A DNA stretch of 13,379 nucleotides, from positions 1 to 13,379 of the forward strand of contig JAAXQI010000021.1 of the NCBI GenBank assembly GCA_012974315.1, given 5' to 3'. This document shows positions 1 through 6,772 of the stretch, in pieces. Origin of the DNA: Desulfobacterales bacterium (GTDB lineage Bacteria; Desulfobacterota; Desulfobulbia; Desulfobulbales; BM004). The notes under the pieces are model-generated. The model ran no database searches. It saw nothing but the letters and a program-made list of their open reading frames with translations, and was not told the DNA's origin. A program made the translations under genes and the position numbers. How positions within the stretch are numbered: position 1 is the first letter of the stretch; every line of letters begins with the position of its first letter.

Positions 1-19
1 AGATGTGTATAAGAGACAG
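1..19. other. Nextera/Tn5 mosaic-end adapter left in the contig
   Basis: The first 19 bases, AGATGTGTATAAGAGACAG, are identical to the Tn5 transposase mosaic end used in Nextera libraries. They are read in frame as extra codons at the broken end of lnt, but that tail has no likeness to Lnt. Genomic sequence therefore begins at base 20. This is a library or assembly artefact, not a natural transposon end. Confidence 0.96.
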
Positions 20-969
20 AAATAAGGGTTATCACTGATTAAAAAAGGAAGTGCTGTCTCGGGCCACACAAGAAGAGTTGGTGATTCATCCCCTTGCGCT
101 ATGGCCTGTTCTGAGAGTTCAGTATATATCTCAATTGTCTCCAAACGCATGGCAGGAGACCATTTTTGATCCTGTTCAATATTGCCCTGGACTAAAGCAA
201 TTTTCATTTTCTGGCTGCTTTCAATCACCTCTGAAATCTGCTGATAACGCAGAAAATTATAGGTCATAACTGCCAGCATAATACAAAGGGTTGGCAGAAC
301 TCCATAGAACCACGCCTTCCGAATCCTTAATGTCATCAAGACTGACAATGAGGATTGTGCAACAGACCTGTTATCACGCCAAAGAACAAAAAGTAATGTT
401 GTGACACAGTTCACCAGCACGATAAGAAAAGTGACACCGTAATGCCCTGCCACATCTGCGATCTGAATCAGGAACAATGCCTTGTATTGAGAATATGCCA
501 GATCCTGCCAAGGAAAACCTGAAAAGAGAAATGAACGGATATAATCAAGACCGACCCACAGGAAAGGCCCGATCCAAACCAGCAATATTTCCTTCTGTTT
601 CCATACCCTGCTCATAAGGGCACAAAACAGCGCCAAATAACAGCTCATGTACAGGGCAAGAAGCAGCAGGGCAGGCACTGAGATCCACCAGGGAAGATTG
701 CCGTACCTACCAAGGACAATGATAATCCAGTAAAGCAGAGAGACATAATGGATCATTCCTGCAAGTAAACCCAGGCGAGCAGCCCTGCCGGGACTGACAT
801 TCCTTATGGCCAACAGCAGAGGCACCAAGGCAACCCAGGCAGCAGGCCAAAACCCGGCAGACCCCGGAAAACACAGGAATAGCAGAAAACCTGTTCCAAG
901 GGCAAGCCAGACAGGAAGGAGGTTGCTGCTCTTTCTCCCCTCAGCTTTCACTCTAACTTCCCCTGTCAT
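20..969 (-). CDS. lnt: Apolipoprotein N-acyltransferase, N-terminal ~317 residues (cut by contig end)
   Basis: Lnt transfers an acyl chain from phospholipid to the N-terminal cysteine of lipoproteins in the inner membrane, the last step of lipoprotein maturation. Reading the minus strand from ATG at 969 gives an unbroken frame to the left end. The first ~250 residues hold repeated hydrophobic segments (for example LPVWLALGTGFLLFLCFPG and WISVPALLLLALYMSCYLAL) and the family motif SGFPWQDLAYSQY. The start of the periplasmic nitrilase-like domain follows: IALVQGNIEQDQKW, then LLVWPETALPF. The Glu of WPETA (about residue 304) corresponds to the catalytic Glu of E. coli Lnt. The catalytic Lys and Cys, plus about 200 further residues, lie beyond the contig end. 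The start codon overlaps the corC stop (ATGA), as in the common ybeX-lnt order, so translation is probably coupled. The last codons at the left end come from adapter sequence. Confidence 0.95.
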
Positions 970-1832
970 TTTCTATGGATTTTAACTGATTTGATATGGC
1001 GTTTCGTAGCAGAAACAACTTTAAATACAAGGGAATCCGTTTCCACGGCTTCCCCCGCCTTGGGCAGATGCCCCAGTTGATGAATAATGAACCCTCCTAC
1101 TGACTCATACGGGCCGTCAGGCAGTTCAACACCAAAAAAAGACTCCACCTCTTCAATATCTTCTTTGGCATATATCATGAGGCTGCCATCCGGAAGTGCA
1201 CGCCATTGTGGCTCTTCCTTGTCATATTCATCATCAATTTCACCAACAATTTCTTCCAGCACGTCTTCCAGGGTAATCAAACCCCGGATACCACCGAATT
1301 CGTCCGTCACAATGGCCATGTGGTTTTTCTTGGCCTGGAATGCTCGCAGCAGATCAATTATCCGCATGGTCTCAGGGACCAGGTAAGGAGGCTTGATAAG
1401 TTCCCGGATATCCGGGCAGTTCTGAGGGACATCAACACAGACGAGAAGATCCTTGGCATTCAATATGCCGATGATGTTATCCGTTGACTCAGAGTAAACA
1501 GGGATCCGGGTAAATCCTTCCTTGATAATCAGCTTCAACACGTCAGGGATTTCAGTCTGGATATCTGTACAGATCATTTCCGGCCGCGGTGTCATTATCT
1601 CGTGGGCAAGAGTATCCCTGAAATCAAAAATGGAGTTGATCATCTGCCCTTCCTGGTGGGTGATCAAGCCATGCTCTTCACCTTCTTCGAGAAGTTCCTG
1701 GATTTCCATCTCCAGGTCCTCGGTAGTATCTGGTGAACGGCCTAATCCCAGAATATCCATAAGACGGCTTATTATATTTTTACTGGGCTGCGAGTCGCTT
1801 GGGTCAGATGGTGAGTCTTGGTCTTTTTCCAT
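966..1832 (-). CDS. corC: CorC/YbeX-type CBS-domain protein (hemolysin C family)
   Basis: A 288-residue soluble protein of the CorC/HlyC family, linked in other bacteria to magnesium and cobalt efflux or ribosome-related stress; the exact role is unsettled. An acidic N-terminus leads to a helical stretch with the family motif DTLAHEIMTPRPEM (about 73-86). A CBS pair follows, with GFTRIPVYSES then IIGILNAKDLL (106-130) and HMAIVTDEFGGIRGLITLED (171-190), then EEIVGEIDDEYD. The C-terminal CorC-type domain (about 205-285) contains DGPYESVGGFIIHQLGHLP. There is no N-terminal DUF21 membrane domain, which fits the ~290-residue E. coli YbeX type. It is upstream of, and overlaps, lnt by 4 bp. No clear Shine-Dalgarno precedes ATG 1832; a 13-bp palindrome sits there instead. 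Confidence 0.93.
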   Translation of the reverse strand: MEKDQDSPSDPSDSQPSKNIISRLMDILGLGRSPDTTEDLEMEIQELLEEGEEHGLITHQEGQMINSIFDFRDTLAHEIMTPRPEMICTDIQTEIPDVLKLIIKEGFTRIPVYSESTDNIIGILNAKDLLVCVDVPQNCPDIRELIKPPYLVPETMRIIDLLRAFQAKKNHMAIVTDEFGGIRGLITLEDVLEEIVGEIDDEYDKEEPQWRALPDGSLMIYAKEDIEEVESFFGVELPDGPYESVGGFIIHQLGHLPKAGEAVETDSLVFKVVSATKRHIKSVKIHRK

Positions 1833-1833
1833 G

Positions 1834-1846
1834 CAGATGTCATCTG
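1834..1846. repeat. 13-bp perfect palindrome at the corC ribosome-binding position
   Basis: CAGATG-T-CATCTG has two 6-bp arms around one base and ends one base before the corC ATG (minus strand). It occupies the place where a ribosome-binding site would be, so it could be an operator or a small hairpin limiting initiation. A related palindrome precedes recO at the same distance. Function is speculative; a palindrome this short can arise by chance. Confidence 0.35.
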
Positions 1847-1950
1847 TAAAAAAGTAAAGATTTTATTGAAACAGGAGTTTCATTTATTATTAATTGTTTT
1901 CCAGCATGGGTAGGGAAAAAATGGCATAAAGTCAAGAAAAAAATTGACTG

Positions 1951-1960
1951 TTGGCGCCAA
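1951..1960. promoter_or_regulatory. TTGGCGCCAA palindrome in the corC/accC divergent region
   Basis: A perfect 10-bp palindrome directly after a TTGACT hexamer (1944-1949), with a partial GGCGC copy at 1974-1978. It is GC-rich in an AT-rich spacer between divergent genes, which suits a regulator-binding site. I do not recognise the regulator. Confidence 0.3.
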
Positions 1961-1993
1961 AACAAGTATTGATGGCGCTTTAAAAATTTCCAG

Positions 1994-2034
1994 ATGGGGA
2001 TGAATGTGTGTAAGAGCTATTCATCCCCATTTTT
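1994..2034 (+). terminator. Strong hairpin with T-run upstream of the accC promoter
   Basis: ATGGGGATGAAT (1994-2005) pairs perfectly with ATTCATCCCCAT (2019-2030) around a 13-base loop, followed by TTTT. This is a standard intrinsic terminator on the plus strand, yet no plus-strand gene ends here: corC is divergent and accC starts at 2173 from a promoter further down. It may insulate accC, end a short untranslated RNA begun near 1980, or stop antisense transcription. On the minus strand the stem is not followed directly by T residues. Confidence 0.7.
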
Positions 2035-2069
2035 GTTATGAACTTAATAGGAATTAAGTATAATTCACT

Positions 2070-2097
2070 TTAACAATTGTATCTGCCTAGTTATAAT
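2070..2097 (+). promoter_or_regulatory. Sigma70-type promoter for the acetyl-CoA carboxylase operon
   Basis: TTAACA (2070-2075) and a perfect TATAAT (2092-2097) are separated by 16 bases. Transcription would begin near 2104 and give a leader of about 69 bases before the GTG at 2173. It is the best promoter match in the 340-base spacer, and it lies downstream of the 1994-2034 hairpin, so that hairpin is not part of the predicted leader. Confidence 0.6.
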
Positions 2098-2172
2098 TAT
2101 TATTTGGTTAGTGTACACAGCACAATTTGGCTGATATTTCCCCGCTCATAAAATGAACTGAATCGGATTATT

Positions 2173-3579
2173 GTGAAAGGAAAAATTCTCATAGCAAATA
2201 GAGGCGAGATCGCTATTCGAATTATGCAGGCCTGCAAGGACCTCGGGCTGGACTATGTTGTGGTTTACACTGCAGCAGACGAGGACTCAGAGCATGTTCG
2301 CCTGAACCGTGACAGTAAAGGCAATACCAAGAGAGCATGGCAGATTACCAGCTATACCGATCCAAATGATATTTTAGCTGTGGCAGACCACACAGACTGT
2401 ACTGCGATTCATCCCGGATATGGTTTTTTCTCGGAAGATTTCCGTTTTGCAAGGCGTGTGACCGTGCGGGATCGGCCACTGATCTTTATCGGCCCCAACT
2501 GGCAGGTCATCAAAAACCTGGGCGACAAGATAAATACCAAGAAAGTGGCAAAGTCTCTCTCCATTCCTGTCATCCCTGGTACTGACAGCCCTATTTATAA
2601 TGAAATGGAGGCTGAGGCAATTGCCGACCAGTTGCTGGATGATCAAAAAAACCAGAACATAAAAAATCCTTCCATACTTGTAAAAGCCGCGGCGGGTGGC
2701 GGCGGTATGGGTATTGAAGAGGTAAGCGAAATCGAGCAGTTTCGCAGGGTATACCGCCAGGTACAGAACTATGCCAAGAGGCAGTTTGGTGATGCCGGTG
2801 TTTTGATTGAACAATGTCTGCGAGACTACAACCACCTTGAAGTGCAGTTGCTCTGCAGTCGTCACGGGGAAAGGCTTCATTTCGGCACCCGGAACTGCAC
2901 CATCCAGAGTACGGGCCGCCAGAAACGTGTTGAGGCATCTCCAGGATTTGATGATTCCTGTTTTGTCTATGACTTTGACAGTAATGAAGTACTTGAGAAG
3001 ATTGTCAATTATTCCTTAAAACTCGCCTCCCATGTCCGCTATGACAATGTTGGCACTTGGGAATGGATTATTGCTCAAAACGGCCAACCTTATTTGCTTG
3101 AAGTAAACACCAGAATACAGGTGGAAAACGACATTTCCGCCCGTATCAGTTATATTGACGGCAAGCACCCCAACCTGATCAGGGAACAGATACGAATTGG
3201 ACTGGGTGACCGTATTGGTTTTTCACAGGATGCCATCAAATTCAACGGTGCAAGCATTGAGCTTCGCATCGTTGCTGAAGATACCAGGCGTGGATTCGCC
3301 CCGTGGATTGGCACAATTGATAAATTCAGCTTTCCCCAGCATGAATGGGCTGCGGTCTATACCCATGTTCCCTTTGACAGGCCATATATGATACCAAGTG
3401 ACTTTGACCCGAATCTGGCTTTGGTCGTTCTTTGGGGAGATTCAATCCAGGAGACAAAGGAAAGGGCGAGCCGGTTTCTGAGTGAAACAGTCATTGAGGG
3501 TAAAAACAGCAAGAATGAGCCTATCATCACGAATATGGAGTATTTGCACAACAACCTTGATCGCTTGCTCACTTTCTAG
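2173..3579 (+). CDS. accC: Divergent biotin carboxylase subunit of acetyl-CoA carboxylase
   Basis: It carboxylates biotin on the carrier protein using ATP and bicarbonate, the first half-reaction towards malonyl-CoA. Length is 468 residues against about 449 in E. coli. The GTG start puts the family opening KGKILIANRGEIAIRI at residue 2. AIHPGYGFFSE (78-88), GDK (Lys119), LVKAAAGGGGMG (Lys171) and NHLEVQ (His221) follow. The catalytic set ExNTRIQVE (Glu310, Asn312, Arg314, Glu318) and Arg365 in ELRIVAED are kept. Differences: the usual RRHQK is STGRQK (Lys251 kept, His replaced by Arg249), EHPVTE after the catalytic Arg is ENDISA, and the usual DSLLAK region is DPNLAL. It leads the operon, 76 bases before the carboxyltransferase fusion. 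The symbol is by function; it is probably a distinct clade and active, since the core residues remain. Confidence 0.9.
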   Translation: MKGKILIANRGEIAIRIMQACKDLGLDYVVVYTAADEDSEHVRLNRDSKGNTKRAWQITSYTDPNDILAVADHTDCTAIHPGYGFFSEDFRFARRVTVRDRPLIFIGPNWQVIKNLGDKINTKKVAKSLSIPVIPGTDSPIYNEMEAEAIADQLLDDQKNQNIKNPSILVKAAAGGGGMGIEEVSEIEQFRRVYRQVQNYAKRQFGDAGVLIEQCLRDYNHLEVQLLCSRHGERLHFGTRNCTIQSTGRQKRVEASPGFDDSCFVYDFDSNEVLEKIVNYSLKLASHVRYDNVGTWEWIIAQNGQPYLLEVNTRIQVENDISARISYIDGKHPNLIREQIRIGLGDRIGFSQDAIKFNGASIELRIVAEDTRRGFAPWIGTIDKFSFPQHEWAAVYTHVPFDRPYMIPSDFDPNLALVVLWGDSIQETKERASRFLSETVIEGKNSKNEPIITNMEYLHNNLDRLLTF

Positions 3580-3655
3580 GAGCATGTCGGAAAAGTATCT
3601 ATGGTAAATGTAAATACCGAATCAACTACCTGGGAATCTAACTAGACCTATCAAT

Positions 3656-5908
3656 ATGGACGATCTTCGCAAAAGACTTCATAAAACTGAAGAGCGGCTT
3701 ATTTACCTTATTCGGGTAAAGGACAGCTCCACCTGGGGTAATCTGTCAGGATTTCAGGAAAAATATAATCATTTGAAGGATTCTTTTTATGATTATGAGG
3801 AAGAAAAACTTGCTGAAAAGATACTTGAACTGGAAGAAGCTCTCTCCTTCATTGAAGAACGCTGTGAGGAAAGCCTAAGTTCCATAGAGCGGGTACGCAT
3901 CGTCCGAAGCCCGCAACGCTTCACCCTCAAAGATATCCTGGAAAATATCTATGAAGACTTTACCGAGTTAAGCGGTGAGGAAGATGCCAACATTGACCCT
4001 TCCATGGTGACTGCAAAAGCCCAGATTGTGAGGAGGATCAAGAACAAAATTTACTCACAGCCTGTAATGGTAATAGGCCAGGAAAAAGGCCATGGCGAAG
4101 AATACAGAAACGGCGGCTCCTGCAAACCCTGGGGAAATGAAAAAGCCCTGAGATATATGAGGGTCGCTGAGACTGAAGGAATCCCCATCCACTTCTACAT
4201 ATTCACACCCGGTTCATTTCCAGTGGAAGACTATCCTGGTGCAGCTCAACAGATTGCACGCAATCTCTACGCCATGACAAAACTGAAGGTTCCAATGGTT
4301 TCCGTTATCTCTGAAGGAGGCTCTGGCGGCGCTGAAGCTATAGGTCTTTCCGATTTTCGCCTCATGTTCTCCCACGGCTATTATTCCGTTATCTCTCCGG
4401 AGGGTGCGGCTGCAATTGAGGGAAAAATCAGGGAAGGCGCAAAAGTGCCGCCTGAACTCGTCGATGCCTGTGCCGATCGTCTGAAAATGACCGCCGAGGA
4501 CAACCTGGGGCTCGGCACAATTGATCGTATTATCCAGGAACCCCTTCTCGGGGCAAGACGTGACGACTTTACCTTTTTCAAACAACTCCGCTCTGAAATA
4601 ATACGCGCCACGGACGAGGTGGTCTTAAAAACCAAGAGCTTCAGAGCCTTCAGAGCCTACGAAGTAAAACTGAAAAAGGCAGAAGAGTCTGCTACTGAAG
4701 AACCGGAAATTAACATTTCCTGGGATCTGAACAAAGATGAAATACAGCGCCTCCTGAGCAATCGTTCCAAAAAATACAGAAACATGGCGATCAATCATTT
4801 TGGTGGTCAACCAACCTCATCAGAGGCTATTTATAGAAAAACACGAAACATTCTCTTCAGGCTTTATTACGGTTTCCGCTATGACTTGCTGCGAAACCAG
4901 CAGAAACAGATGGAAAAGATAATTTCTGACGTCTCCGGTGAAGGTTCAGTCATTTTAAAAAGAATTTCTGCGCCAATAACAACTGCTTACAATTTCATAA
5001 GCCGAAAACCGGAAGCAAAAAAAGCTAGAGTAACGATTGAACGTCCAAACATACCGGAAGAATTTGACATATGGGACATCTATACAAGTCCGCTGGCCAA
5101 TGAAGACCGTACCGTAAGCTGCCCAAACGCCTCCAAGTCTGGCTGTAAGGACCTCTGGGTCCCCGACCTGTATGGTGAATTCTGTGGGGTTTGTGAAAAC
5201 TGCGGGCATCATTTCCCCCTGGAGTACGAATGGTACCTGAAACATCTTTTTGACCCTGATTCCATCAAGGTTTTCAATTCTGAGATCAGTTCAATGAATC
5301 CTTTGAACTATCCTGGCTTTGATGACCGCTTGAAACTGGACCGGGCCAAAACAGGGCGCGACAGTGCCAATATTACTTTTTATGCCAAGGTCATGGGTGT
5401 GGATATAGTCACAACCATGCTCTACAGTGATTTCCGTAATGGAACTGTTGGTGCGGCCGAAGGGGAAAAGTTTGTCAGGGCCTGCGAAAAAGCCCGGCTG
5501 AAAAAAAGGCCTCTCCTGGCCTATGTTCATACTACGGGAGGGATTCGCATCAATGAAGGAACACTTGGTGTCATTCAGATGCCTAAATGCACAATGGCTG
5601 TCCGTGAGTATATAGATTCCGGTGGACTCTACATCGTCGTTTATGACAACAACTCCTATGCCGGACCCGTTGCCAGTTTTCTGGGCTGCTCTCCTTATCA
5701 GTTTGCCATCCGTTCAAGCCGGGTCGGTTTTGCCGGCAGCAGGGTTATCCGGGAGACCACTGGCGAAGATGTGCCACCGGATTACCATAGTTGTAGGAAT
5801 GCACTTAAACGCGGACACATTCAAGGTATCTGGGACCGCAGGGAATTCAGAAAGAACCTTTACAAGGCGTTACTGACCATGGGTGGAAGAAATCTTTACT
5901 ACCGTTAG
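3656..5908 (+). CDS. Fused acetyl-CoA carboxylase carboxyltransferase, alpha then beta (AccA-AccD)
   Basis: This 750-residue protein carries both carboxyltransferase halves, which in E. coli are separate AccA and AccD. They move the carboxyl from biotin to acetyl-CoA. Residues 1-80 are a charged, probably coiled-coil start as in AccA. The alpha half runs to about 330: RSPQRFTLKDILENIYEDF, PVMVIGQEKGHGEEY, SEGGSGGAEAIG (219-230), YYSVISPEG and IIQEPLLGARRD. A ~150-residue linker (about 335-485) matches nothing I know. The beta half has a zinc ribbon (Cys489, 497, 510, 513, 516), then HTTGGIRINEG (625-635), SYAGPVASFLG (667-677) and RVGFAGSRVIRETTGEDVPP (689-708). Zinc-ribbon spacing and the second oxyanion loop are unusual. 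The order is alpha-beta, opposite to the beta-alpha order of many one-chain carboxyltransferases. It lies 76 bases after accC and 43 before the carrier gene, in one operon. No strong Shine-Dalgarno is seen before the ATG. Confidence 0.92.
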   Translation: MDDLRKRLHKTEERLIYLIRVKDSSTWGNLSGFQEKYNHLKDSFYDYEEEKLAEKILELEEALSFIEERCEESLSSIERVRIVRSPQRFTLKDILENIYEDFTELSGEEDANIDPSMVTAKAQIVRRIKNKIYSQPVMVIGQEKGHGEEYRNGGSCKPWGNEKALRYMRVAETEGIPIHFYIFTPGSFPVEDYPGAAQQIARNLYAMTKLKVPMVSVISEGGSGGAEAIGLSDFRLMFSHGYYSVISPEGAAAIEGKIREGAKVPPELVDACADRLKMTAEDNLGLGTIDRIIQEPLLGARRDDFTFFKQLRSEIIRATDEVVLKTKSFRAFRAYEVKLKKAEESATEEPEINISWDLNKDEIQRLLSNRSKKYRNMAINHFGGQPTSSEAIYRKTRNILFRLYYGFRYDLLRNQQKQMEKIISDVSGEGSVILKRISAPITTAYNFISRKPEAKKARVTIERPNIPEEFDIWDIYTSPLANEDRTVSCPNASKSGCKDLWVPDLYGEFCGVCENCGHHFPLEYEWYLKHLFDPDSIKVFNSEISSMNPLNYPGFDDRLKLDRAKTGRDSANITFYAKVMGVDIVTTMLYSDFRNGTVGAAEGEKFVRACEKARLKKRPLLAYVHTTGGIRINEGTLGVIQMPKCTMAVREYIDSGGLYIVVYDNNSYAGPVASFLGCSPYQFAIRSSRVGFAGSRVIRETTGEDVPPDYHSCRNALKRGHIQGIWDRREFRKNLYKALLTMGGRNLYYR

Positions 5909-5951
5909 TAAATCTGCGGGTAATCAGACCAATATAATATGAGCCTGAATA

Positions 5952-6599
5952 ATGACCGACGAATTCAATTTTGATGAAATAATCAACAAATACCGCTCTG
6001 ATCCTTATGAGTATGAGAATGTGTTGACACCCCACACTGGACGGGTGAAATTCAAGGTCCAAGAGGGGGATGAGGTAGAAGGCCCAAGCGGTAAATGGCA
6101 TCATCGCCCGGGCACATTATTATATATTCTGAACCGGGAAAATAATCCAAAACCCATGCATTCATACACTAATGGGGAAGTTTCTTTTCTGCGGGAAGAG
6201 CTGGAAGGTCATTTTGTCGAGGCAGGAGAAAAGATCATGACCCTCAAGCACCCGTTGACAAAAAGGGAAGTTATTGAATCCATTCTGCAAAATGTGCTTT
6301 ACCTCTTCCCTGCCCCTGAAAAGGCAAAATACTTCTTCGCGGTAGATATCCAGGCACGCATTGATAAACAGAGTAAAAAAGCTGTCTATATAGAACCCGG
6401 CGAGGAAATTATCACCATGTCCCTCATGAAGAGAGACACTCCGATTTATTATACCGGAGAGGCGGGATTCATCCATTCTGTGTATTTCAAACCGGGGGTC
6501 AGTGTGAACCAGGGAAAAGCACTGATAGGGGTATGTGCCAAGGAAAAGATGCCCTTAATCGAGAAGGTAGTTGCCCACGTCAAGGCTGAGTGGTCCTAG
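5952..6599 (+). CDS. Biotin-carboxyl-carrier-like protein with two biotinyl/lipoyl-type units
   Basis: This 215-residue protein sits where accB would be expected. Two hammerhead-like stretches can be seen. The first (about 22-100) has VLTPHTGRVKFKVQEGDEVE and ends HFVEAGEKIMTLKHP, but lacks an MKM-type lysine site. The second (about 126-197) has VYIEPGEEIITMSLMKRDTP and ends VYFKPGVSVNQGKALIGV. Lys160 in SLMKR is the only good candidate for biotin attachment; the classical site is EAMKM. The Pro/Ala-rich linker of normal AccB is absent. Family assignment rests on this pattern and on the position between carboxyltransferase and biotin ligase, so it is less sure than its neighbours. It could instead be a lipoyl-like accessory protein. 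The ATG at 5952 fits; an out-of-frame ATG at 5939 is ignored. Confidence 0.72.
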   Translation: MTDEFNFDEIINKYRSDPYEYENVLTPHTGRVKFKVQEGDEVEGPSGKWHHRPGTLLYILNRENNPKPMHSYTNGEVSFLREELEGHFVEAGEKIMTLKHPLTKREVIESILQNVLYLFPAPEKAKYFFAVDIQARIDKQSKKAVYIEPGEEIITMSLMKRDTPIYYTGEAGFIHSVYFKPGVSVNQGKALIGVCAKEKMPLIEKVVAHVKAEWS

Positions 6600-6605
6600 G
6601 CCAGG

Positions 6606-6634
6606 ATTATCAGCTAACAAAACAAGCTGATAAT
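6606..6634. repeat. 10-bp inverted repeat just after the carrier gene
   Basis: ATTATCAGCT (6606-6615) pairs perfectly with AGCTGATAAT (6625-6634) over a 9-base A-rich loop, 7 bases past the carrier stop codon. No T-run follows, so it is not a classical terminator. It may protect or process the mRNA 3' end. Confidence 0.55.
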
Positions 6635-6671
6635 TGACAGTTCCTGCACCGATTTAACCAAATCTAATGCC

Positions 6672-6718
6672 TTGCCAGGTGTTCCGCGTAATGAACTACA
6701 GCGAAACACCTGGCAAGT
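6672..6718. repeat. 13-bp inverted repeat between the carrier and biotin ligase genes
   Basis: CTTGCCAGGTGTT (6672-6684) and AACACCTGGCAAG (6706-6718) are perfect complements. The stem extends by CGC/GCG (6686-6688 with 6702-6704) after one mismatch. No T-run follows. It could be a REP-like element, a dyad operator for the biotin ligase gene, or a hairpin lowering expression of the last gene. It lies 54 bases before the ligase ATG. Confidence 0.6.
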
Positions 6719-6772
6719 TACATCTTCAGTCAACTTGACACAGTAAAAATCCTAGCTGACTTTTAATCTGAG

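Noticed and set aside
51..269. 72-codon plus-strand frame near the left end
   Set aside because: It is antisense to lnt, whose translation is clearly conserved, and it has no recognisable protein features.
1087..1857. Three plus-strand frames opposite corC
   Set aside because: Serine- and isoleucine-rich shadow translations of a well-supported minus-strand gene.
2374..2938. Minus-strand frames of 168 and 115 codons inside accC
   Set aside because: Antisense to a conserved biotin carboxylase; no domains seen.
6735..6767. TTGACA plus TTTAAT as a full promoter for the biotin ligase
   Set aside because: The spacer is 21 bases and the -10 would lie only five bases from the ATG; only the -35-like hexamer is good.
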